A DNA stretch of 64,000 nucleotides, taken from contig JACEVL010000129.1 of NCBI GenBank assembly GCA_020284085.1, positions 238,501 through 302,500 of the forward strand, written 5' to 3'. Of this stretch, positions 22,601 through 31,460 are shown piece by piece. Under the pieces are notes generated by a model, which ran no database searches, was not told where the DNA came from, and was given only the letters and a program-made list of their open reading frames with translations. The translations under genes were made by a program, and so were the position numbers. Positions within the stretch are counted from its first letter, which is position 1. Each line of letters begins with the position of its first letter. This DNA is from Aporrectodea caliginosa. Its lineage: Eukaryota; Annelida; Clitellata; Crassiclitellata; Lumbricidae.

Positions 22601-24979
22601 ACAGCACTAACTTTGAGGATTAAATTTTAATTATTTTTTTTAAATTATTTTAATGTATACGGGCACTATTATTAATAATTTTCTAATTATTTCAATATTT
22701 CATCACCGTTAGATTTTAAAATATTCATGCTTTCCCTATTTGTTCCATGAAGGAGCATTTTCCTTCGCCATGGAAATTTGGTTTTGGGGGTCAGAGCTTT
22801 GTGACGTCATTTTCAGAGGGGTGTGTTACTTTTTGTGACAAAGTGTGATGAGGAGGGAGGGGGTTAAAAATCGGCCAAAATTGCATGACGTAATTTATGG
22901 ACGGCCCCCAAGGATGTATGCTCAAGTTTCTGATTGACAATTCTGTATAAATACCATACAGTACAGGCGTGCTGTACAAACGTGGCATTCCTCAGAACAT
23001 CATCACTTATCTTCCCATCCCCATCAGAAGCTACTTCTAAGACTACCTTTAACCTGTGCACATCTGCTTTGAGGGAGTCAGGGACAAGTTAAGGTTTATA
23101 TACACAAACAATAATAACTATATTTCCCCTATCCCAATTTCTTTGTTTACCCTTTTCGCTTCAACCATCAGCCACCATTCATAGCCTCTCTGGTAGTTCT
23201 CATCCCAACTTTCATGCATATGAGATGACTCAGTACCATCTAAAATCAAGAACAATAATTTCATTTACAAAAGTTTAATGCAAATTGACGGATATTTTCA
23301 GATGCACGCATGATAAAGCAAAAGTCGTATCTAAAAAAGAATAAACAAAACAACTGAAAGTCTCCAACCTGTTGACTGCGCATCTCCTCCAATTTCAACT
23401 TTTAGGATTTGCAATGAAGCACCAAAGTTTGGCTAAAACAGAGAAATAAAATAGAATGCCTACAGACTGACCTAATTCATAGCTACTTAAATGATTTGGA
23501 TTTTTAAGAAATTATACTGTTAAAGACCAATATTTATTCATCTGTGTACAATATTAAAGCTTAAGTAAGCATTGTTTGTCATGCAACAATGAACTATGTG
23601 ATAGATAGGTACCTCTAAAAAAATTTGTGTTGGTAAAGCTGTAGAATTATAGGTATCTCAGTGAGAACAGCTATTCGATAAGTTGGCATCAGTAAACTTA
23701 CTTTGAAGAGGTAATCTAAAATGTTGCTTCTCTGTGGTTCTGGATAGTTAACCAACAATTTTGATGTAGCCTAAAGAGAAACAGCAGCAGTGAAAATGTA
23801 CAGATATCAATGAAAGAATACTTTGATTACTAATTATGAAACCTAATTTATACTGCCATAAACCTTCTCAACCTGTCTCTTAATCTTCATATTTGTCCAT
23901 TCAGAAGAGGTTAGCAGTCCACAAAAAACGATAACAAAAACATTTTACACCAAAGCAACTAAACTCACACTTGCAAGACCATAATTATACTGAATATCAA
24001 CTTCATTAAGTAAATGGTGAAGAAAAACGTCTAACCTTGTGCTATCATAACAACCTATTATTCAGTATGCATTAACAGCAATATCAGGTCCTTATAGAGA
24101 CTAGAGATGCCCAATCCACTTACAGAACCTTTGAGTCCCCAAGGTCTTGGTTAAATAAAACAGGCAACCATTTGCTACTGTGAGTAAGGCACAGGCTTAG
24201 TGGCATATCTGACTTGCTCACTGGTAGGGCCTGTAATAGGGTTTTGGTGAACAGTGGGAACTCCAAAGAAGAGTTTTATTGGAACCCTGCATTACCAGGG
24301 TTCCAATGCATGGTGAGCAGTGGGAATGCAAGCAAAGAATTTCTTGAGCTGTGGGAACGACGTTCCCATCCACTTTAAACGCTGAATATGTTACTATCAA
24401 GCAACAATGATACAAAACACCCTCACAAAACTTTAAAATCTCTATGTTACATAAACAATTCCTGTCAAATACTCTTAACTTCCAATCTTTAAATCATAAT
24501 TTATTAAAGAAACAAAACACACATGCGATCTACAATAGCCTTTCTGAGTTTCCAGAAAAGGCAAATTATGCTGCTGGCAATAGTATGCTCAGAGCGCAGA
24601 ATTAACACCACGGGCATTTCCCAATCACGTCTGGGAGCAGAATAAGACGCCAAGGGTGCTTCCCAATTACGTCTCGGAACATAATAAAAGCCCAAATTAA
24701 GGTGCATTCCATTCACGGTTGGGAACAGAAGTAAAAGCCCAATCACTGCTGGGAGCAGAATTGAAATGCCAATTAAGGGTCCTTTCCAATAACGACTGGG
24801 AGGAGAATAGTACTACTACCAATATCTTCGCTTGATATACTTACGCCACCGCCACTGAGTCCACCGATCCCATCAAAGCGTCTTCCCAGGCCCACTGAGT
24901 CGTCCACTAGATAACCACAACAGGACACTACAAACGCCGACACCAAGACGCCAACAATTCTCGCTGAATGGTCAGCCAT
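10659..24979 (-). CDS. GALC: Galactosylceramidase (galactocerebrosidase), 18 coding exons, complete
   Basis: Lysosomal GH59 enzyme that removes galactose from galactosylceramide and psychosine. Exons in transcript order: 24845-24979, 23702-23770, 23369-23432, 23151-23239, 22118-22282, 20361-20399, 19934-20061, 19074-19191, 18274-18311, 17171-17295, 16379-16518, 14870-14959, 14409-14498, 13578-13719, 13125-13299, 12500-12672, 11529-11611, 10659-10874. Every junction has GT-AG and matching phase, giving about 692 aa, close to the vertebrate length (about 670-685). Residues 1-22 look like a signal peptide. The mature start reads [19 protein letters not shown]. The TIM barrel carries IWNER (acid/base Glu about 178) and WASEDYS (nucleophile Glu about 253), with spacing like the human pair. 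Exons 14-18 form the C-terminal beta and lectin-like part. N-glycosylation sequons include NAS, NAT, NFT, NGT, NSS and NVT. The ATG precedes a clear signal sequence. No lesion was seen, so it is probably functional. Confidence 0.95.
11113..11472 (+). mobile_element. L2/CR1-type LINE 3' end in GALC intron 17
   Basis: The plus-strand frame gives about 100 residues with [20 protein letters not shown] and [13 protein letters not shown], the usual 'F.V.GP..WN.LP' C-terminus of L2/CR1-clade reverse transcriptase proteins, then [10 protein letters not shown]. The 3' end reads GGGGCACTATAGAAATG and closes with a (TGAA)n tail. It lies antisense to GALC between the last two exons. Confidence 0.8.
12150..12330 (-). 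mobile_element. LINE family A 3' fragment in GALC intron 16
   Basis: The left end is the reverse complement of a GATTACGATTA-type tail. A block reading AAGCGCAGGGCACCAGCTTA follows, then sequence shared with copies at 41504, 47415 and 58440. The fragment is non-coding. Confidence 0.55.
15130..16205 (+). pseudogene. L2/CR1-type LINE remnant in GALC intron 11
   Basis: Broken plus-strand frames read [14 protein letters not shown], then LQSVLH, then [20 protein letters not shown], the standard thumb-region order of CR1/L2 reverse transcriptases (LDYCNSLL..LQ..Q..L.WLPV..R..FKI). Farther on, [13 protein letters not shown] (about 16020) is the C-terminal 'F.VGP..WN.LP' motif. The 3' end is GGTGCTATATAAATTCGC at about 16184. 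Stops and frameshifts throughout; inactive. Confidence 0.8.
17866..18120 (-). repeat. LINE family A fragment with a long hairpin
   Basis: Minus-strand family A 3' region (sequence like ATTCCAAAAATTTCTAAAG) containing an inverted repeat. 17953-17986 pairs with 18039-18072 (GGTTGTCCACAGAGCGATGT against its near complement), and an inner pair GAGACAGGAGG / CCTCCTGTCTC lies inside. GALC intron 9. Confidence 0.6.
20541..21599. mobile_element. hAT-type element, 8-bp TSD ATAATGAC, in GALC intron 5
   Basis: Ends are TAGGGCTGTCAA and its inverse TTGACAGCCCTA, with GGGCCC-rich subterminal sequence. The direct repeat ATAATGAC abuts both ends exactly (20533-20540 and 21600-21607). TIR type and 8-bp duplication indicate hAT. 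No transposase motif was recognised inside 1059 bp, so it is probably non-autonomous. Confidence 0.88.
22453..22907. mobile_element. MITE with GGGCC termini, candidate TSD CCAAG, in GALC intron 4
   Basis: Inverted ends read GGGCCAACCATTAATGACGT and GGGCCGTCCATAAATTACGT (inverted), with several GTGACGTCA-type words inside. CCAAG flanks both sides (22448-22452, 22908-22912). It resembles the MITE at 35274-35716 in its terminal CCATTAAT words. Superfamily uncertain. Confidence 0.6.
22925..23065 (-). pseudogene. Relic copy of GALC exon 7 in intron 4
   Basis: The minus strand reads [20 protein letters not shown] then LRNATFVQ. True GALC exon 7 (19934-20061) reads [19 protein letters not shown] then [14 protein letters not shown]. 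The shared SDDVL-[KR]-NATF block and matching DNA identify a duplicated exon. It lies between exons 4 and 5, the wrong place for reading order. After NATFVQ the homology is lost near the flank of the MITE at 22453-22907. No acceptor or donor in the proper position is visible, so it is probably not spliced in. Confidence 0.8.
24240..24380. mobile_element. Palindromic MITE related to 9424-9584, in GALC intron 1
   Basis: Carries AACAGTGGGAACTCC on one side, GAACGACGTTCCCATCC on the other, and an end CCACTTTAAAC. Word order and spacing match the inverse of the 9424-9584 element. Confidence 0.5.
24590..24815. repeat. Minisatellite beside the GALC exon 1 donor
   Basis: About five diverged units of roughly 42-46 bp, each containing a GGGAGCAGAAT-like word, an AAGCCCAATTA-like word and a C-A-C/T-G-TCTGGG-like end. 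The array stops about 30 bp before the exon 1 donor (donor GT at 24843-24844). Confidence 0.7.
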
Positions 24980-25379
24980 TTCTCGCCAATTACGAAACTA
25001 TGTTCTTCTGTCTGTGCAATTTTATCGTTACACAGCCTAAAAGAATATAAGCAAAGGAATGGTTGGCCTATTCTAAGAGACAATCCACCCCTATAAACTT
25101 CGTCACATGAATTGATCACATGATTCACATGATTTTTTAGATCTATAACAGAGATCAATTTATAAACAGCCTTGGAAAATGGAAAGTCCCTAAAGCGCGC
25201 AAGGGCGCGTTTTGTGCATAATTATGTTTCATTAATGTAAAGCAGAGCCGTACGGCTCTGATGTAAAGCTACTTTATCGTTTAATTTCAAACTGACACAA
25301 TGCAGGATGATTACAAATCAGTATGAACGGATGATCACAAGTTATACCAACGCGCCATCTCGCGAATTATAGGCTGAGT
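24980..25379. promoter_or_regulatory. GALC upstream region, no defined promoter element
   Basis: This is where the GALC 5' UTR and promoter should lie, given the minus-strand start at 24979. A short CpG-containing patch with GCGCGC occurs at 25194-25209. No TATA box or initiator is convincing. Role inferred from position only. Confidence 0.3.
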
Positions 25380-25476
25380 GGACCTTTGGGAGGGAAAGGG
25401 AAGCGATCCCGCTACCTAGGCCCTACTGCTCTTCACGCCAGTGATGTTACCACTACACTATGGACCCACCCACTTG
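25380..25476 (-). mobile_element. tRNA-derived SINE head
   Basis: The minus strand reads GGGTCCATAGTGTAGTGGTA (an A box resembling tRNA-Val/Glu/Asp) and later GGGATCGCTTCCC in the B-box position. The anticodon arm and acceptor stem do not pair well, so a SINE head is preferred over a working tRNA. Confidence 0.5.
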
Positions 25477-25547
25477 AAAACTTCTCATCAGACTCAGCGT
25501 CATTTCACAGAGACAAGCATAATAAGCGCTGAGCTGTAAAATAGTAA

Positions 25548-25772
25548 AATAATAATAATAATAAATAATCTTTTCTTTATTAAGCGCCTGACAAACGCAG
25601 TGCGCTGTACATTTACATGTTATGCAATTTAAATCTTAACTACTAACAGAACAGACAGCCTGCAATACAACGGCGCTAATAGCAGCCTACAAAGCATATC
25701 CGCCCAACGGGGGCTCGAACTCGGTGCCTCTCGGTCTCTGTGCCAGATGTTATCCAATGCGCCACGGGCCCC
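25548..25772 (-). mobile_element. tRNA-derived SINE, second copy of 6379-6640
   Basis: Minus-strand orientation. From right to left it shows GGGCCCGTGGCGCATTGGAT (A-box region) and the B box GAGTTCGAGCC, then the same body as the 6379 copy, ending in AATAAAGAAAAG and an AAT repeat. A 37-bp piece of its tail (the GCGCTGTACATTTACATG region) also occurs at about 28728 inside the AT-rich insert. Confidence 0.78.
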
Positions 25773-25779
25773 CTACAAG

Positions 25780-26242
25780 TGCCAGGTTATTTGGTTACGG
25801 TTTTTTTATTTTTTTAAATATTCGTTATTAATTCTAACTAACAAGTACGTTTGCTGGTAGTCAAATAAAGAATATTCTTACTTACTTACTTTAGTAAGAT
25901 TACATGATGTAGCAGTAACAGACAGAGGCGCAACAACGGTCCAGAAGTTGGAGGGACCTACTAGAATGTCTAAGTGGGGGGAATTGCGATTGCCGAAGGC
26001 GCGAAGCTGCGATTGCCGAAGGCAAGATCCCATAACGACTAGGGGGTATGAGAGTGCGTCGTAAGCTCCCCCATCGGGGCGGATTCTATATTAACAGGCG
26101 CTTACTTACTGAAATAAAGTGAATAACAACACGATCTGGGCAGCATGCATCTAACAGAAAACACAACGTTTGTTTGAATATTTGAGTGTCTTCATTTTAT
26201 TAAGGTTTGTTTGTTAGACATTTGAAAAAAGTAAATTTCTGC
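25780..26242. other. Intergenic, no recognisable gene
   Basis: Mixed-composition sequence with a direct repeat GCGATTGCCGAAGGC at about 25986 and 26011. No coding signal. Confidence 0.4.
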
Positions 26243-27871
26243 CAGAGTTGTATTGTCTCGAGACACTGTCTCGGTCTCGAGACGTCTCGAGACAAGTTTT
26301 TTGATGTCTCGGTCTCAGACCCCACTGTCTCGGTCTCGAGATCATTTCTTGACTTTTTGGAAACTGTCTCGAAGCGAAAGTCTTGTCTTTTTGGAAACTG
26401 TCTCGAAGCGAAAGTCTTGTTCTCTTGTAAAAGCGGTCTCGAAAGTTCTCGTACAAACTGTATTTTGTTCGGAACTTCGTACAGTATTGAGCTATAAAAT
26501 TGTCTTGTGCCGAACGGATAACTAGTTAATCGGAAGTTCCAAACAGACAGGAAGTTTTAAAAATGCGGTGTTTCTGGTATTAACCCATTAATGCCTACAA
26601 TCCCATATATGGGATGATACTAAAAAGTGCTAATATTTCTATTAGCCAAGTGCAATTTCAAATATTTTTTATATTGATTTACTTACTGAAATATTGTTCT
26701 TTAAGATAATTAATAAACACGTAGCAGAGTTTGTATATTTTTTGGTGCAATTACGTCATATTTTGATAAATATTGTAAATTTATTTTCCGTCGAAATGTC
26801 TAATCGCAAAAAGTTATTATAATTTACTATTTTGTTATTAAACAAAAATAACTTATTCATTGCTTAGAAAAATGTATTTTAGTTATTAGGTATGTGACAT
26901 TTTTCGGGTAATGATTTTATTATTGACAGGTAGGTGGCTGTAGCCCGATCCCATATATGGGATTGTAGGCACGAGAGACCTCTCCTACGTGCTAGCTTGC
27001 AAATCATTTTGATTTACCTTCCCAAATGCTGTTGATGTTCTCAGTACAGTTGCAAAGTGAATGAATGATCATGACACACTTGACAAATGGTCTTGGTTTC
27101 TGATGCACGCACACATACCAGGTTGCTGTATTGCATGAACTGGACATACCAGATCACTTCAATACCGGTAACATAGTCATTGCTCCGCCAGATGTTCGAG
27201 ACATAATTGATGCAAACAACGGCGATGAAGAAGGGGCATCATGAACAACTTGTCAAAGGGTAACTCCTAGCTGAAGCTGTCGCCACAATAATTATATGAT
27301 GGAACTGAAAGCCGAGAAATAGGCAACGTCGATGCGAGCAACACAGCGATTCAGACGATGGTAAGGTTCCACTAAAGTTCCTGGAATCATCAACAGGATG
27401 CACGGCACAGCAGCAGCTGTCAGAGCAACAACCTTGAAGATGGTGCGTGATCTACGATTATCCAGGCATTTCTTCAATGGTCGGTCAGTGAGCAAAAGTT
27501 CCTCGGAGTCGGACAGGAATGGTCACCTGTCAGTTTGTTTGAGCTGTTCTTTGGTGACGACATCGTGGAGTTTGTGTGCATACAAAGTATGCTGGGCAGA
27601 ACGGAAAGTACACTTTTGGTGTCGACAACAACGAAATGCGATCACTTCTTCTCATCCTCACAAGCAATGGCTACTCAACTGTTCCAAGTCATTGCAACTT
27701 TTGACAACAGGACGATTCCGTCATGAATATTGCTGTCAATTCGGTTATGGCAAGGAATAGGTCTCAGGAAATTTTACAGTTTCTCCATGTAGCTGACAAC
27801 ACATCTCTTACAGCTGGTGACAAAATGACCAAAGTGCGACCTCTTCTGACGACAATGAATGAACGATTTCT

Positions 27872-27931
27872 ACTCTACAATCCCTGCCAGCAGGACACGA
27901 ACATCGATGAAAGCAAGATGCCGTATACGAC
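27872..27931 (+). repeat. 60-bp direct repeat, left copy
   Basis: Identical to 28876-28935 at all 60 positions. Both copies are piggyBac transposase sequence and they bound the 944-bp insert. Confidence 0.97.
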
Positions 27932-28875
27932 GAGCGTAGGACATTTCCCCCCCCGGACATTTCCCCCCGGACATTTCCCCGGATGTTTCCCCCCCTGATT
28001 TCGACTAGGACATTTCCCCCCCGGACATTTCCCCCCCTTCTGTACATACCATTTCTCTTGGTCATTATGTATATACATATATATATATATGTACATATCT
28101 ATGTATGTATATATGTATATGTTTTTTTGTATGTATATATATATGTATGTATATATATACATATGTATATATCTATGTATATAATATATACATATATAAT
28201 TATATATGTATATATACATATATATCTATGTATGTGTATATAAATAAATGTACATATATATGTACATAATATATATATGTGTACATATATATGTATATGT
28301 GTACATATACATGCATATATTTATGTACATATATATATATGTATATGTGTACATATATATATATGTACATATATCTATATATGTACATGTACATGTACAT
28401 ATATCTATATATGTAAATGTACATGTACATATATATATATATATATGTACATATATATATGTACACATATACATATATATGTACATAAATATATGCATGT
28501 ATATGTATGTATGTATATGTATATGTGTACATATATATATATGTACATATATCTATATATGTACATGTACATGTACATATATCTATATATGTAAATGTAC
28601 ATGTACATATATATATATATGTACATATATCTGTATATGTACATGTACATGTACATATATATATATATATATATATATGTACATATATCTATATATGTAC
28701 ATGTACATGTACATATGTGCACTGCGCTGTACATTTACATGTTATGCAATTTAAATATGTACATATATATGTATATGTGTACATATACATATACATATAC
28801 ATATATATATATACATACATAGATATATTGTTGCATATGGAAATGTCCTAGGGTCTGGGGGAAATGTCCGGGGAA
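27932..28875. mobile_element. 944-bp AT-rich insert with GGACATTTCCCC termini
   Basis: The left end has five GGACATTTCCCC-type words (27948-28032). The right end has the same words inverted (GGAAATGTCC at 28849, GGGGGAAATGTCCGGGGAA at 28858). The core (28065-28830) is TATATA mixed with palindromic GTACATGTAC words arranged in larger copies of about 190-300 bp. One 37-bp SINE tail piece lies at about 28728. No coding frame is credible; proteins read here are rich in Tyr/Ile from TA repeats. Family unknown. Confidence 0.75.
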
Positions 28876-28935
28876 ACTCTACAATCCCTGCCAGCAGGAC
28901 ACGAACATCGATGAAAGCAAGATGCCGTATACGAC
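28876..28935 (+). repeat. 60-bp direct repeat, right copy
   Basis: Identical partner of 27872-27931. The transposase frame reads through here into IMVANN, so this copy or its partner is the original target sequence. Confidence 0.97.
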
Positions 28936-30105
28936 CATCATGGTTGCAAACAATGCATTCGCGGTAAGCCGATGAGATTCGGATAGGCCTAAAAGATGTG
29001 GTGCCTAAATACTAGAACCGGGTACTTCATCCAGTTTCAGCCCTATGAGGGAGCAGCTAGACCTACTGTAAATGTTTAGAGGTCACTGGGAATGGGAGTT
29101 TCTGTCATTGTTGACCTAATCACTGAGTTACCAAGTGACCGTCCGTATCGTGCGCATTTTGTCGACCTGTTCACGTCTTTGAAATTGATTGACATCCTTC
29201 AATCAAACTGTCTGCTTTGTAGTAGCCTAGCACTTTAAATGTTTGTTCAGAAGAGCTTTAACATGAGTAACGTAATGAATTGTTTTTGACTGTTGTAATT
29301 TGGTAAGTAAGTGTTACATTATGGTTTGCCCTAGCAGTTGACGCCATCGTTCGTGCCTACAATCCCATATATGGGATCAAACTTCAAAGTGCTATAAAAT
29401 TTAGGGAAATGAAATATTAACAAAAATAATGGAGATATGGTCTAAAGTCATTGCAAATAACCACAGATTAAAATATTTAACAGAACAAAAAAGTTGGGCA
29501 TTAATGGGTTAAGATTTAAGAGTATTGAAAAAGCAGTCTTAAGTTTGCACTTTCAGTCCAAAATTTCCAAATATCTTAAAATGTCTCATAAAGAACCTAA
29601 AATCGTGAAATTTGCATTCACGCAGTTTGAAATCAATGAAAAACAAAATAAATGGCATGCCGTTCGTCGTTTGTGTACATGTAAAGCCAACATGTATAAG
29701 CGAAACGCTTGGAACGTCTAGTTTCTCAAGGTGAGTGATGTGACTTAATTTATGTTGCTAAATCGCTAATAGGCATAATAGGGCCTATATTAGGCTGACC
29801 AGATATGGAATTTTGTTTGTTTAAATTTTAGAATCATTTAGAAGATTTCAGAATGGCTGAAATATTTAATTTCTTTATAGTTTATACAATTCAGGTGATC
29901 AGCTGATTTCAGTGACTTGACCCTTGTATTAGACTTCAAAAGTTGAGAAATATTGTTTCGGGACTTGGGTCCAATGTGCATTTCACTCGTTTTGAACTGT
30001 CTCGGACCTGGTGTCTCGTCTCGGTCTCGGACCCCACTGTCTCGGTCTCGGACCCCACTGTCTCGGTCTCGAGTTTTATGTCTCGTATACAAGTCTGATT
30101 TCTGC

Positions 30106-31005
30106 ATCATTACCATCCATTTCTATATTTCCTGGGTTAGATAGATTCGGGCCTACAACATTGAGAACTGATTTTCTTCATGGCTTTTGTGGTACAGATT
30201 GAAATTACTTATCTCATAGGGTAATTCACATGGAAATGTTTCATGTGCTGTTATTAATGACAGCATTATGTCATTACCATCCCCTGTCATTACCATCCCT
30301 TTTTTCTGAATTCTGCGATTTTCTCATTACTGTCCCCCATCTTCATAGGGATGGTACATGCTGTGTCAGTAATAATAGTCCCAGGTACACGCATTTGTCA
30401 TTACCATCCCCAAAAGTTATTTCCATCCCTGAAGGGTCATTACCATGATACCATCCCTGTGTAAATTGTTTCATATAAAAATAAATTTAAAAAAAATGGA
30501 AGCAATTAGAATTTACTAGGAACTCTGAAAATGTTTGCCTTTGCACCTAATGCATACAATACACAGTTGTAGTCAATGCTGGACAGATTTTTTTGTGTCA
30601 CTGAAAATACTATAGTGGATTTTTAATAATTTCGATAAATTGCTTAATTTCTCGGCACCAGACTAATATATTTTGTGAAGGAAAGGCCTGCAGTATTCCA
30701 AATAATTGCTGGTATCATCTAGTTTATAATTGCAAAAATCTAAGCACCAGATGTATATTTCAGGTCTGTGTGATCAAGTAAAAAAGGGGGATGGTAATGA
30801 CAAATCAGGAGTTTTTTGCATAAAATGTTAAAAATAATTAACTTACGATTACAAATATACTGGATTTCTTTCAGATTAGTTAAATTTAACATAGTAGCCG
30901 ACTAAAAAACATACTTGCAAGAAAGTTTGGGATAAAAAAATTTCATTTTCCAAAAACCGAATTCGCCACTTTTCGGATAATGGCCCATATGTGTATATTG
31001 CATGT
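30106..31005. other. No gene; CATTACCATCCC-rich stretch
   Basis: About 30270-30460 has at least five near-copies of TCATTACCATCCC, and one inverted copy (GGGATGGTAATGACA) lies near 30788. No coding signal or clear termini. Confidence 0.5.
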
Positions 31006-31062
31006 ATGTATATATATTATGTATATATAATATAAATTATTATGTATATATACATAAGGATC

Positions 31063-31215
31063 CTGAGTGGCCGAGTGGGTTGGTGCCCGCTCGCCGCGCC
31101 GGCGCCCCGGGTTCGCTTCCCGGTCGGGTCGGATTATCAGAGATTAATTTCTCGGATCTTTACTGCGGGTGGCTCAGTCGCATTATAAACGTGGAGTACA
31201 ATACACCACACAATA
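31063..31215 (+). mobile_element. SINE with Ser/Leu-tRNA-like head
   Basis: CCTGAGTGGCCGAGTGGGTT is a class II tRNA A-box region (as in tRNA-Ser/Leu), and CCCGGGTTCGCTTCCCGGTC supplies the B box. A non-tRNA body and a CACAATACAA tail follow. A tRNA-derived SINE fits better than a true tRNA because the acceptor end is missing. Confidence 0.7.
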
Positions 31216-31222
31216 CAACACA

Positions 31223-31460
31223 TCACAATACAACTGGGGCGCGGTGGTGTAGGGGTATGTTCGGTGCCTTGCAGCTGGAGGGTTGCGGGTTCGGATCCAC
31301 CTCAAAGTCGCCGCGTAGGGACCCTGGGCAAGTCCTTCACTCGCAATTGCTCATGCGCTTCGGCGTGAAACTCCGATTCAGCGTTCGCGCAGTAGTCGGG
31401 AGCGCCTCTGAATGGGAAATCTGGTTGGGGCGCTATAACAAGTGTTCAAATACAATACAA
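31223..31460 (+). mobile_element. tRNA-derived SINE with CORE-like centre
   Basis: A box GGTGGTGTAGGGGTA, B box GGGTTCGGATCC, then a centre containing CCTGGGCAAGTCCTTCACTC, which resembles the conserved core of MIR-type CORE-SINEs. The 3' part (GGAGCGCCTCTGAATGG ... GGGGCGCTATAAC) resembles LINE 3' ends in this window, and the tail is AATACAATACAA. A different SINE at 50555-50740 shares the same centre. Confidence 0.72.

Larger units (their letters stand above)
27514..29225 (+). pseudogene. piggyBac transposase pseudogene, interrupted by a 944-bp insert
   Basis: Frames read TVFELFFGDDIVEFV (27531 on), NSVMARNRSQEILQFLHVAD and KVRPLLTTMNERF, then [11 protein letters not shown], in the order of the piggyBac DDE domain (FELFF..; R..QF.HFAD; KVRP....N.; DES.V.F). 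After the insert the frame resumes with IMVANN. A later piece, GVSVIVDLITELP then FVDLFTSLKLIDIL (about 29095-29210), matches the 'VV..L......DNFFTS..L...L' region. Stops, shifts and the insert make it non-functional. The acidic residue of DES is present; the D of DNFFTS also survives as VDLFTS. Confidence 0.85.
26584..29508 (+). mobile_element. piggyBac-family transposon, TTAA target duplication
   Basis: The left end is TTAA then CCCATTAATGCC; the right end is GGCATTAATGGG then TTAA, a perfect 12-bp TIR with the TTAA duplication diagnostic of piggyBac. A subterminal block TGCCTACAATCCCATATATG, containing the 16-bp palindrome ATCCCATATATGGGAT, occurs at the left end, inverted at about 26948-26972, and near the right end at about 29358. 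The transposase inside is broken (see 27514-29225). Confidence 0.93.
26243..30097. mobile_element. hAT-type transposon with GTCTCGAGAC arrays, TSD ATTTCTGC; host of a piggyBac
   Basis: Left end CAGAGTTGTATTGTCTCGAG and inverted right end CAGACTTGTATACGAGACAT form TIRs. The 8-bp repeat ATTTCTGC abuts both ends (26235-26242, 30098-30105). Both subterminal zones are packed with GTCTCGGTCTCG and GTCTCGAGAC words (26257-26470 and 29998-30085), possible transposase-binding arrays. About 29580-29720 reads KIVKFAFTQFEINEKQNKWH, weakly like a BED-finger start. The middle is occupied by the piggyBac at 26584-29508. Confidence 0.85.

Noticed and set aside
25380..25476. Genuine tRNA gene on the minus strand
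   Set aside because: Weak anticodon arm and degenerate B box; SINE head is more likely.
28065..28850. Several overlapping Tyr/Ile/Met-rich open frames
   Set aside because: TA and GTACAT repeats are open in many frames on both strands; composition alone explains them.
31063..31135. Genuine tRNA-Ser/Leu gene
   Set aside because: A and B boxes are good, but the acceptor stem and 3' end do not pair and a repeat body follows.
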